Shown here: in pieces, positions 10,192 to 21,103 of the stretch
Layout of the letters: every line of letters starts with the position of its first letter
How positions within the stretch are numbered: the stretch's first letter is position 1
Notes under the pieces: generated by a model
Seen by the model: the letters and a program-made list of their open reading frames with translations, nothing else
What the model was told of the DNA's origin: nothing
The model's database searches: none
Translations under genes and position numbers: made by a program
Origin: Crotalaria pallida
Taxonomy: Eukaryota > Streptophyta > Magnoliopsida > Fabales > Fabaceae
Assembly (NCBI GenBank): GCA_037953625.1
Contig: CM075650.1
Span: 3,598,501 to 3,662,500 of the forward strand
DNA: 64,000 bases
Direction: 5' to 3'

Positions 10192-13100
10192 ATGGCAACT
10201 AGAAACCAAAATCACACTAATACGATGCTAGAAAGGATCACCACGGTGCTGGAAGCCATGCAACGACAGTCTCAACAACCATCTCAACCGGTCAACCCGT
10301 CTCATCAAGGTAATGTGGGTAACGCTGAAGCGAAGACTTTGGCTGATTTTAGAAGCTGTAATCCGCCAAAGTTTGAAGGAGGATTTAAACCGGAAGAGGC
10401 CAACAAGTGGATTCACACCATGGACAAGATCTTGAGAACGTTGGAGTGTTCTGATGTTCAAAAGGTGGCGTATGCAACCTACATGTTAGAGGAGGAAGCT
10501 GAGAACTGGTGGAATCACACGATGCAGCTTCTGCAATATGAAGGAAGAGAGGTAAATTGGGGAGTATTCATGGAGAAGTTTCTCCAAAAGTATTTCCCTG
10601 AGGACTTGAGAAGGAAGAAGGAGGTAGAGTTCTTGCAGCTGAAGCAAGGAAACATGAGTGTGGGTGAGTATGCAGCTAAGTTTGAGGAGCTGATGAAATA
10701 CTCTCCATATTATCAGAACAATCCAGATGAGAGGAGTAAATGCAATAAGTTTGAAGGAGGCTTGAGGCCAAAGTTGAAGTCGATCTTCAGTTACCAGCGG
10801 ATTCAAAGCTTTCCTGCACTGGTAGACATGTGTAGGATGTATGAAGATGATACCAAGGCTGAGGAGATGCAAGTCTCAGAGAAGAAGGACAATCAAGGCT
10901 ATGGACCTCAGAGGCGTAAAGGTTTCAACAATCGAGGCAAAGGACCGTATGATCGCCGAGGGAAAGGCAAAGGAAAAGCTGGTGGTTCTGATAGAAGGGA
11001 TTATCGGAGCGAGGCTCCATTCTGTGACAACTGCAAGCGCAATCACTATGGCCGTGTGTGTTGGGGGACAAGTGGTTGCTTTAATTGTGGAAAGTTGGGA
11101 CATTTCGCAAGGGACTGCAAGGAACCGGCCAAGGCCAACTCAAGAGGGGCTGCTGATAGGCCTATGGCTCAAGGGAGAGTTTTCACCCTTAGTGGTGTGG
11201 AAGCAAGTCGGTCTTCTGATCTGGTGCAAGGTAAATACTTGCTTAATGGTCAGTCTTGCTATGTTTTGTTTGATTCTGGTGCAACACATTCATTCGTTTC
11301 GTATGAATGTGTAAACCGGTTAGGCTTGATGATGTCTGAAATGCCTTATGCTCTCAAAGTAGAAACCCCTACCAATTCTCCTGTTGTAGTTTCTAGAGCA
11401 TGTCTTAACTGTTGTATAGAAGTGTTAGGACAAACCTCTAAAGTAGATTTGATCTGCTTACCCTTAGTGCAATTAGATGTGATCTTGGGAATGGACTGGT
11501 TAAGTCAAAACCAAGTAATCATTGATTGTGATATAAAAGTAGTGACCTATAGAAGCCCAAAACCCTCCGGCTACGTGTGCCTGTTCAACTCTGAGGTGGA
11601 GGAGAATGGTCCAAGGATGGAAGAGATCCCCATTGTCAGAGACTTTCCGGAAGTTTTTGCTGATGAGATCCCTGGTCTGCCACCAAGAAGAGAAATTGAA
11701 TTCGGTATCCACTTAGTTCCGGGAACTGGTCCCATTTCTATCGCTCCCTATAGAATGGCACCACCGGAAATGGCAGAAATGAAGAAGCAGATTGAGGAGC
11801 TATTACAGAAACAGATGATTCGACCAAGTGTGTCACCTTGGGGTGCTCCGGTTTTGTTTGTCAAGAAGAAATATGGTAGTATGAGGATGTGCATCGACTA
11901 CCGGCAACTGAGTAAGGTCACCATCAAGAACAAGTATCCATTGCCGAGGATAGATGACCTTATGGATCAAGTTCGTGGAGCTTCAGTATTTTCTAAGATC
12001 GATTTGAGGTCAGGATACCATCAGATCAGGATAAGAGAAGAGGATATCTCTAAGACTGCATTTCGATCTCGATACAGACATTATGAGTATGTCGTGATGC
12101 CGTTCGGATTGACTAATGCACCAGCCATTTTCATGGACTACATGAATCGAATCTTTAGACCTTACTTAGATTCGTTCGTGGTTGTGTTCATTGATGATAT
12201 TCTCATTTACTCTAAGAGCCCGGAGGAGCATGCCGAACACTTGAGGATAGTGTTGAGCATCCTAAAGGAGAAGCAATTGTACGCCAAACTTACAAAGTGT
12301 GAGTTCTGGCTGAAGGAGGTTAAGTTCTTGGGGCATGTGATTTCGGACAAGGGAATAGCCGTTGATCCGACGAAAGTGAGTTCGGTTTTGCAATGGGAGC
12401 AACCAAAGTTGGTCACGGAGGTGAGAAGCTTTCTTGGTTTGGCTGGTTATTATAGAAGGTTTATCGAAGGTTTCTCGAAGATCGCACTGCCTCTGACGAA
12501 TTTGACTCGGAAAGATCAACCATTCCTATGGGATGAGAAATGTGAAAGGAGTTTTCAAGAGTTGAAGGAAAGGTTGACATCATCTCCTGTATTGGTTCTG
12601 CCCGATGCACAGAAGAGTTTTGATGTGTATTGTGACGCGTCGAAACAAGGTCTTGGGTGTGTTTTGATGCAAGAGGGACAAGTCGTCGCCTATGCCTCGA
12701 GACAGCTAAAAGTTCATGAAATGAACTATCCAACCCATGATCTGGAGCTGGCAGCTATGGTGTTTGCATTAAAGATCTGGAGGCACTATCTCTACGGCAC
12801 TACGCTCCGGGTGTTCAGTGACCATAAGAGTTTAAAGTACCTCTTTGATCAAAAGGAGTTGAATATGAGGCAACGCCGATGGATGGAGTTTTTGAAGGAT
12901 TATGAGTTTGAACTCCATTATCATCCTGGAAAGGCCAATGTTGTGGCAGATGCATTGAGTAGGAAGGCAATGCACATCAGTGCAATGATGGTCAGAGAAG
13001 TTGCACTGATAGAGGAATTCCGGTATTTGAGTCTGACGATGCAAGTGGAGCCGACAAGTATCAAGATGGGGATGCTGCAGATTGCTAATGAGTTTCTACA

Positions 13101-14448
13101 AAGGATTCGGGAATTGCAAGGCAAGGATGAGAAGCTCATAGAAAAGAGGAAGTTGAGGGAAGAAGGCAAGGAATTGGAGTTTCAAGAAGGGAAGGATGTA
13201 ATCCTTCGCTTTAAAACAAGGATTTGTGTGCCTGATGATTTAGAAGTAAGAAGGATGATTCTGGATGAAGCGCATAAGGGTAAGATGAGTATGCATCCGG
13301 GAGCTACCAAAATGTACCAGGACTTAAAGAAGCTATTTTGGTGGCCTGGTTTGAAGAAAGACATAGCTGAGTATGTGGCCCGTTGTTTGGTGTGTCAAAA
13401 GGCCAAGATGGAAAATCAAAGGCCAAGAGGAGAGTTACTTCCTTTGGAGATTCCGTTGTGGAAATGGGATAGCATCTCGATGGATTTCGTGTCGGGATTT
13501 CCAAGGACATCTATTGGTCATGATGCAATCTGGGTGATAGTGGATCGTTTGACCAAGTCAGCGCATTTCATTCCCGTGAATATGCGCTATTCGTTGGAAA
13601 AGCTCACCCAGTTGTACATCAAAGAATTTGTTCGTCTGCACGGTGTACCATCAAGCATTGTATCTGATCGCGATCCGAGGTTTACATCGAAGTTCTGGGA
13701 AGATCTGCATAGAGCCTTGGGTTCAAGATTGAAACTGAGTTCTGCATACCATCCTCAGACTGATGGCCAAACGGAGAGGACTATTCAGTCATTGGAGGAC
13801 ATTCTACAAGCCTGTGCTTTGGAAGGACAAGGGAATTGGGAACATATGTTGCCACTCGTGGAATTCACTTACAACAACAATTACCACACGAGCATTGGAA
13901 TGGCACCATTTGAAGCTTTGTATGGGAGAAAGTGCCAGACGCCGTTATGTTGGTTCCAAGTGGGGGAGAATTCTCTGGTTGGACCAGATTTTGTGCAAGA
14001 GACCACGGAACAGATCAGGATGATACAAGAAAAGATAAGGGCAGCTCAAAGTAGGCAGAAAAGCTATGCTGATAAGAGAAGAAAACCATTAGAGTTCGCC
14101 GAAGGAGACCATGTGCTTATTAGGATAGTACCAACCAAAGGTGTTAGTAGAGCCTTGAAAACTCAGAAACTATCACCTAAATTCATTGGTCCCTACCAAA
14201 TCCTCAAAAGAGTCGGCCCAGTAGCTTATCAATTGGCTTTGCCTCCGTCATTAGCTAACCTTCATAATGTATTCCATGTGTCTCAACTTAAAAGATATGT
14301 CCATGACCCCACCATTGTCCTTAGAATCCAACCTGATGACTTAGAAATTCATGAGAACCTAACCTTCAAAGCTGTGCCAGTTCGTATTGAAGATCGAAGA
14401 ATCAAGCAGCTTAGAGGAAAAGACATTCGTCTGGTCAAAGTCGTCTAG
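10192..14448 (+). CDS. gag-pol: Tekay gag-pol polyprotein, copy 2 (late premature stop)
   Basis: A 1418-residue open polyprotein. Gag core lies at about residues 65-230. The CCHC knuckle is at 296-309 with all four ligands. The protease DSGATHS starts at Asp361. The RT active site FIDD has its Asp pair at 668-669. RNase H starts with CDAS (Asp815). The integrase zinc ligands are His1035 and Cys1065/Cys1068, and the catalytic triad is Asp1098, Asp1159, Glu1195 with the expected 35-residue spacing. The C-terminus is a Tekay-type chromodomain region cut by a TAG at 14446-14448 (TGG in copy 1), which removes the last 26 of 1444 residues. All catalytic domains look intact. Loss of the chromodomain end would be expected to affect target choice rather than catalysis. 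The start is the first ATG after the leader and matches copy 1. Confidence 0.95.
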   Translation: MATRNQNHTNTMLERITTVLEAMQRQSQQPSQPVNPSHQGNVGNAEAKTLADFRSCNPPKFEGGFKPEEANKWIHTMDKILRTLECSDVQKVAYATYMLEEEAENWWNHTMQLLQYEGREVNWGVFMEKFLQKYFPEDLRRKKEVEFLQLKQGNMSVGEYAAKFEELMKYSPYYQNNPDERSKCNKFEGGLRPKLKSIFSYQRIQSFPALVDMCRMYEDDTKAEEMQVSEKKDNQGYGPQRRKGFNNRGKGPYDRRGKGKGKAGGSDRRDYRSEAPFCDNCKRNHYGRVCWGTSGCFNCGKLGHFARDCKEPAKANSRGAADRPMAQGRVFTLSGVEASRSSDLVQGKYLLNGQSCYVLFDSGATHSFVSYECVNRLGLMMSEMPYALKVETPTNSPVVVSRACLNCCIEVLGQTSKVDLICLPLVQLDVILGMDWLSQNQVIIDCDIKVVTYRSPKPSGYVCLFNSEVEENGPRMEEIPIVRDFPEVFADEIPGLPPRREIEFGIHLVPGTGPISIAPYRMAPPEMAEMKKQIEELLQKQMIRPSVSPWGAPVLFVKKKYGSMRMCIDYRQLSKVTIKNKYPLPRIDDLMDQVRGASVFSKIDLRSGYHQIRIREEDISKTAFRSRYRHYEYVVMPFGLTNAPAIFMDYMNRIFRPYLDSFVVVFIDDILIYSKSPEEHAEHLRIVLSILKEKQLYAKLTKCEFWLKEVKFLGHVISDKGIAVDPTKVSSVLQWEQPKLVTEVRSFLGLAGYYRRFIEGFSKIALPLTNLTRKDQPFLWDEKCERSFQELKERLTSSPVLVLPDAQKSFDVYCDASKQGLGCVLMQEGQVVAYASRQLKVHEMNYPTHDLELAAMVFALKIWRHYLYGTTLRVFSDHKSLKYLFDQKELNMRQRRWMEFLKDYEFELHYHPGKANVVADALSRKAMHISAMMVREVALIEEFRYLSLTMQVEPTSIKMGMLQIANEFLQRIRELQGKDEKLIEKRKLREEGKELEFQEGKDVILRFKTRICVPDDLEVRRMILDEAHKGKMSMHPGATKMYQDLKKLFWWPGLKKDIAEYVARCLVCQKAKMENQRPRGELLPLEIPLWKWDSISMDFVSGFPRTSIGHDAIWVIVDRLTKSAHFIPVNMRYSLEKLTQLYIKEFVRLHGVPSSIVSDRDPRFTSKFWEDLHRALGSRLKLSSAYHPQTDGQTERTIQSLEDILQACALEGQGNWEHMLPLVEFTYNNNYHTSIGMAPFEALYGRKCQTPLCWFQVGENSLVGPDFVQETTEQIRMIQEKIRAAQSRQKSYADKRRKPLEFAEGDHVLIRIVPTKGVSRALKTQKLSPKFIGPYQILKRVGPVAYQLALPPSLANLHNVFHVSQLKRYVHDPTIVLRIQPDDLEIHENLTFKAVPVRIEDRRIKQLRGKDIRLVKVV

Positions 14449-14529
14449 GTGTGTGGCGATGTAATGGAAGCATCGTGGGAATTAGAAGATAAGGTGCGTC
14501 GGGGTTATCCTGACTTGTTTGTATGAGTT

Positions 14530-14568
14530 GAATTTCGGGGACGAAATTCCTTGTAAGTGGGGGAGTAG
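14530..14568 (+). promoter_or_regulatory. Stem-loop plus polypurine tract, copy 2
   Basis: The same GAATTTCG-GGGA-CGAAATTC hairpin as copy 1 (14530-14549), then GTAAGTGGGGGAGTAG up to the third LTR. Confidence 0.75.
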
Positions 14569-17500
14569 TGTAACACCCCAAAATTTTAATCCCCGATTAA
14601 TGAAATGTTAATTATAATTAATTATTTCCATATTAATCCTTGATTAAAATATGTGTTTATATAGTTGGTATATGTGTGTGAATTGATTTAATAAATATAA
14701 TAAATGCCTAAGATGAGTATTTTGCATATTAGTCCCTGGGTTGGGACCTAGAGGTAATTATAGGAAAGATTTTGGAGGGAAAGTAAATAAAATAATTATT
14801 TTTCAAAAATTGGGAAAAATACTCGAGTATTTTTTAAAAAACTCGAGTATTCTGGGTCAAATTGCACGAATTAGTGCGTTTGGTGAGTCAGCACCAACGA
14901 TTCTCGTGTGTTGACACGAAATCGTCTTCTTCAACACGTCCTATGCTTCGTGTCGAGCTGCATGATTGTTCAATCGAGCTATATAAGCTGTGGTTGACGA
15001 ATCAATTCCTCTATTTGCCAAATTCGTGGGTTTTGCTTCAAGTTAGGGTTCCTGGATTGTCCTCTTCGATTCTCTTTCTCAGAGTCAAATTGAAACACAA
15101 ATCATACACGAATACAAAGCTTACATCTTGAGCTTTGTATAGAGAGTAAAATCGTGAGGATTGAGTGAGTGTGTTGAGAGAATTGGAGCTGAGAAGTTGG
15201 AGCTTGTTCTGTCAAAGTGTTGCTTGGAGCTTACTTTGATCTTGATTTCTGGTAAGCTCACGAATTCTTGAGTCTCAAATTCAGTTTCCTTAGTTAGATG
15301 ATGTTGCATAGAGTATAGAAAACTTAATTTCCCCAATTTATTTCTCTGTTTCATGTACAAACCGATTCCACTTTGGTGTGGTACTCAAAATGCTCTGCAT
15401 GTGGCATTTGAAGTTGGTCTGAGAATTGTGGAGCCTTTTTCTTGTCAATTCTTGTTTGGAAAAAATCTGAGAGGTAAGGGGAAGTAATTATATTCACTAG
15501 ATAGAGTTTAAATTTCATTAATTGTGTTAGAGAGCCACCAAGAGGCTCTAAGGGCTTAGTTTGAATAGGAACTTTGGTTTGGAGACCAATCCATGCTCTA
15601 TGACTGTGATGAGCAAGTTCTATATCATGCATGCAAGCTTAAATGAACTTTGTTTCATGAATATTGTGCTTATTTTGCAATTTGAAGTGTTGAGTTGCTA
15701 AATTGTATATTTCATGCATAATGGATTGATTCTCTGTCAAATTTGTTATTTGATATGAAATGAGTATGTTAACATGTTCAATATGTGGTATATGAACTAT
15801 TGTGATCACTGTTTTGGGTTAAAAATGTTTAGAAATTGAAATGGTATGTAAAAACCAAGTTTCACTCTGTTCTGTCTGCAGATACTCGAGTATTTGGCTT
15901 AATACTCGAGTATTTCGTGGTGCACCAGAGTGAAAATTGGCGCACCAACTTGGGAATCAGATTGAACACTCGAGTAATGTATGAACTACTCGAGTATTCT
16001 GGGTAATGGAATACTCGAGTATCTCATGAATTACTCGAGTATATTTATGAAGACTTGAAATCCTAAATCTCTGAAAAGACATGAACGACTCGAGTATAAT
16101 TATGAACAACTCGAGTAGAATCTGGAAAATGATAAACTACTCGAGTATTTTGGAAAAAACTCGAGTATTTTTAGTCAGATACTTAAAAATACCATTTTCA
16201 ACTCTAAGTCATTTTGTAACTCTTAGAGGACAATAAACCAAGTGATCCTGGACTTAGAGGAAATTGATTGACGTTATGATGTTTTCATTTGAATAATGAT
16301 ATGTTGCTTGGGAGGCACGTAATGTATTAATAAAAGGATAAAACATCAATCAATCTCTTTTAAGTAAGGTAATGCATTCATTCTGGAGTTTGGTTGGTAG
16401 GACGTATATCATGTTTTTGGTAAACATGTGGAGGGCCTCTGGGAGTGCCAATACGCTTGCTTGATGACACGTCGTTGACGTGGTCGGCTGAGGGAATGCC
16501 GATATGGTTATACCGTTTGGATGACGGTCCGTTTGGATGACGGGATATGCTCGGGTGGCATGGATACCAAGCTTGTCGTGTACATTCTAGGTGAATGTAC
16601 GAATTGTTGTATACCTAGGAATACAACGCACTGTTGAGTGCTGGGTTGTCAGGGATGGACGTCAGAGAGTGACATAGTATGATGGAGATAGGCTTGAGAG
16701 CTAAAGTCATGCATCATGCCACTCATTTAAATTAATGATGATAAATGAAATAAGTGTGAGCATCCTATGTGCATTCACTAACTGCTAAGTGTTATATGTG
16801 ATTGTTGTTATTTGATGCATGTTTACATATTCATATTGCACAATTTATTCTCTATTGGTTATGTGTATAGAATTGCTTACCCCTATGCCCTTGTAGGTGA
16901 TGTCTCGTTACATTGCTTGCATCGAGATCCGGCCACTTCCTAGTGGCACATGGATCTATGAGGACCATCGCGCGGTGTTCGAGGGTGAGGTAGAGATTAC
17001 CTTCTACCACCCGAACCCGTTGATCCGATTCCGTCCTCGTAGATTTAGGATTCCCATTATATACACTATGCATGTACCCCCGTTTTACACTTACCATGGA
17101 CCACCTCCCACGCGACCAGCTCGATCTTACCATAGTTTTCGTTTTCGACCTACCCGTTCTCACCCTTTTACTTCGAGAGTCGTCCGCGAGGAGACTCCCC
17201 CTTCTGATCCGAGGAGCCCAGTCAGGGTTTCACCATCCCCTGACCCGGTACCCAGTGGTAGGGTACACTCTCCCTCGGACGAGATCGAGGAGGATCCGGT
17301 GGAGGACGAGAGTGGGAGCGAGTCTGTCGTGCATTCTACTGGGAGTGACTGAAGGGACGATGATCCCTAGGTACATGCATATGGTGTATGATGCGGATCT
17401 GTGGATCCGATGTGTGGAGGCTGTGGAGGAGACTTGCTGCTGCTGCTGTGTTGTTGATGATGCTACTACCTTACTACTTTTACTTTTGGGAGACTGCTGC

Positions 17501-18106
17501 TACTACTACTACTACATCTGATGATGCCAGATCTACATGACCACCCTTGGAGTTTCTATTTTGATTATGTACACATATTGTAGATATACTTTTGGAATAC
17601 TCTAGGGTTTTGGTCATATTACTATGTAGATCAGATTATGGACTTGTATTTTGAGATCTTGGAGACATGATGATGAGACTATGTATTTATGACTTTTACT
17701 ATATATAAAACCTATGTTTATATTACTAGTGACTGCATAGTCTAATGATTTCCGCTTACTCTGATTCGATCTATTTAAGAGCTCGGCTAAAAATATTATT
17801 TAATGGTATCAGTTTTATCAAATAATGCATGGGTAACTTTAATTACTTGTATGATAAAACGAGGTTTCCAAAAAGCGAATGTTACCCTATTTGAGAAAAG
17901 GTTTTAGAGATCGCCGAACTCGATATAAACGTTTTCATAAAGGTTTAGAAATTATTCTCCAAGAATTCCAAAATGACGATTTGTGCACCCGCTTTAAAAA
18001 GAAAATTTTATCTTCCCTATTTTCTTAACACTCACAAGTCCATATATTATCCAATATAATAGCTTAAATATTAGTTTATATTTGGATAATCCGGAAGGGT
18101 GTCACA
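14569..18106 (+). repeat. LTR copy 3
   Basis: A 3538-bp LTR with the same internal map as copy 2: palindrome pair 14820-14849, palindrome cluster 15883-16167, LTR ORF 16900-17352. It ends TGTCACA at 18106 and joins Athila pol sequence with no primer-binding site, so this is the right boundary of the array. The expected 5-bp target duplication on this side is AATTG (18107-18111); its partner is outside the window. Confidence 0.95.
16900..17352 (+). CDS. LTR-encoded conserved acidic-tailed protein, copy 3
   Basis: The third array copy of the 150-residue LTR ORF, after the acceptor-like CCCTTGTAG. It is almost identical to 8696-9148, with a Pro to Ser change in the acidic tail. It shares the TGA that removes WRDDDP. 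This is a 3' LTR copy, so it would be downstream of any element message unless transcribed from its own LTR promoter. Confidence 0.6.
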   Translation: MSRYIACIEIRPLPSGTWIYEDHRAVFEGEVEITFYHPNPLIRFRPRRFRIPIIYTMHVPPFYTYHGPPPTRPARSYHSFRFRPTRSHPFTSRVVREETPPSDPRSPVRVSPSPDPVPSGRVHSPSDEIEEDPVEDESGSESVVHSTGSD

Positions 18107-19979
18107 AATTGCACCTCAGGAAAAGGAAAAAGAAAAACAGCCACAGATTTCCCTCAAGGTTCCTTTCCCTCAGAGATTGAAGAAGGAAGAGACAAAGAAG
18201 CAGTTCGCTAAATTCATGGAGGTGTTCAAGAGACTCCAAATCAATATTCCATTCGCGGAAGCTCTTGAGCAAATGCCCACTTATGCGAAGTTTATGAAGG
18301 AGCTTTTGAGCAACAAAAGGAAGATGCAAGATGATGAGATAGTCATGCTAACCGAAGAGTGCAGTGCCTTATTGCAAAAGAAGCTTCCTCAGAAACTAAA
18401 GGATCCAGGGAGTTTCACAATTCCTTGCAACATCGGTGGGTTTGACATTGGGAAGGCTCTATGTGACTTGGGGGCCAGTATCAACCTTATGCCCCTCTTT
18501 ATCTTCAAGAGATTGGGTATTGAGGAGGTGAAACCAACCATGATGTGTCTCCAGTTAGCGGATCGCTCCATTAAACGACCATATGGTAAGGTGGAAGATG
18601 TTCTTGTCAAGGTGGACAAGTTCATTTTCCCTGCTGATTTTGTCATCCTGGATATGGAGGAGGATGCTGCCATTCCACTTCTCTTGGGTAGGCCATTCTT
18701 GGCAACTGGGCGAGCCCTCACTGATGTGCAACAGGGCGAGCTCAAGCTTCGCGTACATGAAGAGGAGGTGTCTTTCAATGTGTATGAGTCCATGAGCAGG
18801 CCTAATGAAGAGGAGCATTGCTTATTGGTGGATGTGATCGATGCTTTGGTCACATCTACTTTTGAGAAGACGTGCTATGGGGACCAACTGGAAGCAGCAT
18901 TAGTGCAAGGAGAGTGTGAAGAGCCAGACATTGACAAAGTGGTATCTCAGCTGGATGCAACTTCAGAGTACACAAGTTCTCAGGTCAAGGATCTGAGAAG
19001 GCATGAAAAGGAGTCTAGAGCAAAACCAGAGCTGAAAACTCTTCCAACTAATCTCAGGTATGCATTTCTAGATGACTCTGATTACTATCCTGTCATAATT
19101 AATAGTGCCTTAACTGAATTAGAAGTTGAAAAATTAATGAGGGTGTTAAGGAAATATAAATCTGCGATAGGATGGTGTGTGGATGACCTTAGAGGGATTA
19201 ACCCCAGCTTTTGCATGCATAAGAATCTCCTTGAGGAGAATTTTAAGCCGGTCATTCAGCCTCAAAGGAGACTTAATCCCACTCTCCAAGAGGTAGTAAG
19301 AAAGGAGGTGGTAAAACTTTTAGATGCAGGAATCATTTACCCCATCTCTGATAGCACTTGGGTAAGCCCAGTGCAAGTGGTCCCCAAAAAGGATGGTTTG
19401 ACAGTGATTAAAAATGACAAGGATGAATTGATACCCACCCGCACTGTCTCAGGGTGGAGAGTTTGTATAGATTATAGGAGATTGAACAAGGCCACCCGAA
19501 AGGACCATTTCCCTTTGCCTTACATGGATCAAATGTTAGAGAGATTAGCTGGACATGCTTATTACTGTTTTCTTGATGGATATTCTGGCTATAACCAAAT
19601 CTGTGTTGATCCTAATGATCAAGAAAAAACTGCATTCACATGCCCCTTTGGAGTTTTTGCATATCGGAGAATGCCTTTTGGACTTTGCAATGCACCAGCC
19701 ACTTTTCAAAGGTGCATGCTTGCTATATTCTCTGATATGATTGAAAACTTCATAGAGGTATTCATGGATGATTTTTCAGTCTATGGATCATCATTTGATT
19801 CATGTCTTAGTAATTTGGGAAAAGTGTTGAAAAGATGCCAAGAAACTAATCTTGTTCTTAATTGGGAAAAATGTCAATTCATGGTTAGGGAGGGGATAGT
19901 TCTAGGCCATAAAATATTTGAAAATGGGATTGAGGTAGATAAAGCTAAGGTTGATGACCAAGAGGAAGGTGCAACTTGA
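18107..19979 (+). pseudogene. Athila gag-pol fragment (protease and RT)
   Basis: The frame opens across the Tekay junction, so the real remnant starts at 18107. It contains a gag tail (Lys/Glu-rich), an aspartic protease with the Athila-style active site CDLGAS near 18463, and an RT running from a VCIDYR motif near 19460 to MDDF near 19764. The RT matches the Athila/Tat branch, not Tekay. Homology stops after the IEVDKAKV segment near 19950, and the ORF ends in unrelated codons at 19979. RNase H and integrase are absent, so this is a deletion derivative. Confidence 0.88.
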
Positions 19980-21103
19980 GATAGGAATGGTGCTTGATAC
20001 TGAAGATGCTTCAGAGCGTCAGGTTGCTGGATTAAGGGATGTTGAAGAGGTGATGGAAGTTCTGATTGTTAATAAGTGGGAAGCCTGGGTTGAGGGGCCA
20101 CCTGAGTTCTTGAGCGAGAAGTTGGTTTGGGAGTTTTATGCGCATGCTTGGTGGCGTGCGAATTTAGAAGCAGTTGAGGCAGTGGAAGAGGTAAATTACA
20201 GGAGAGTGAGTTATGTTAGAGGGAAGGAGGTCCCATATGACTGACATCATAGCTCACGTCACAGGTCTTCCTATGTTCTCACCTGAGTCCGCTCCTGCTA
20301 TGTTCACTACTGCTAGTTTTGAGGATGATGAGCAGTACCCTCTGGATGTACTTCAGCGTCACTTGTTCCTAGCGGGCAAAACCTGGAACTTGGGTGCTAC
20401 AAATCAGCCCAAGCATGTGTCCCAGCAGAGTCTGCAAGGTGCTGTTAGATTTTGGGTGCGGTTTATCATGCATAATTTAGTTCCCCATTCCCATGATACT
20501 CAGATTTCCCCAGCCATATGTAGGTTACTCTATGCCTTTAAGAGTAATTTTGTGATTGATGCGGCGTCTATCATCTCTGACCAGATGCACCGTTTTGCTT
20601 TGAGTGAGAAGGGGTATGTTGGATTCCCTTGGGTTATCCACCGCCTATGTGCTGATGCGAGGGTTGTTCTTAGGGATGATGAGGACCGGGAAGTGAAGAG
20701 AGCCACCCTATTGACTCGGACAGTCTGGAACAATTACATTAGATTATCTATCCGGATTGCCCAAGAGGACCGGCACCCGCCTATAGTGCCACCACCAGCA
20801 CCAGTACCCCAGCCTCCACAGGCTAGAGCAGGACCTTCTCGTCATCCGGCTAGGGAGCCAGAGGGTATGAGTGATATGATGCAGATGCTGCAGAGACTAT
20901 TGCAGGGACAGGAGCGCAATGAGCGCCGTCAGAGGAGAGTGGCTGAGTTCCAGCGTGGTGAGTTGCGCAGGAACGAGGTTCGTGATGATATTCTCCGGAC
21001 ATGGAGCACTGATCAGGGCTATGCCTTCGATTTGCCACGCTACTCTGATGCCGAGAGGAGGTTGCTCGAGTTTTCTGATGATGAGGAGATGGATGAGGAT
21101 TAG
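19951..21103 (+). pseudogene. Athila ORF2 (putative plant transposon protein domain), frameshifted
   Basis: The first part (19951-20244) has the conserved motifs of the Athila ORF2 domain: LVWEFYAHAW and YVRGKEVPYD. A TGA at about 20239-20241 ends this frame, and the domain continues in another frame from about 20240 (TDIIAHVTGLP) to 21103, implying a small indel. The C-terminal part is Pro-rich, then coiled-coil-like Gln/Arg-rich, then acidic (DDEEMDED). The family occurs between pol and the 3' LTR in Athila-type elements. It was once called env-like, but its role is not established. Confidence 0.75.

Larger units (their letters stand above)
1..18106 (+). mobile_element. Tekay/Del-type Ty3/gypsy tandem array (LTR-internal-LTR-internal-LTR)
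   Basis: Three nearly identical LTRs (the first cut by the window start) flank two full internal regions at a period of about 8205 bp. Each LTR begins TGTAACACC and ends GGGTGTCACA. Each internal region starts with a primer-binding site matching initiator Met tRNA and ends in a purine tract. The polyprotein order (gag, protease, RT, RNase H, integrase, chromodomain) and the long LTRs point to the Tekay/Del chromovirus clade. Adjacent units share one LTR, the usual outcome of unequal recombination between LTRs. The right end abuts an Athila pol fragment directly at 18107. The left end, and therefore the target duplication, lies outside the window. Confidence 0.93.
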
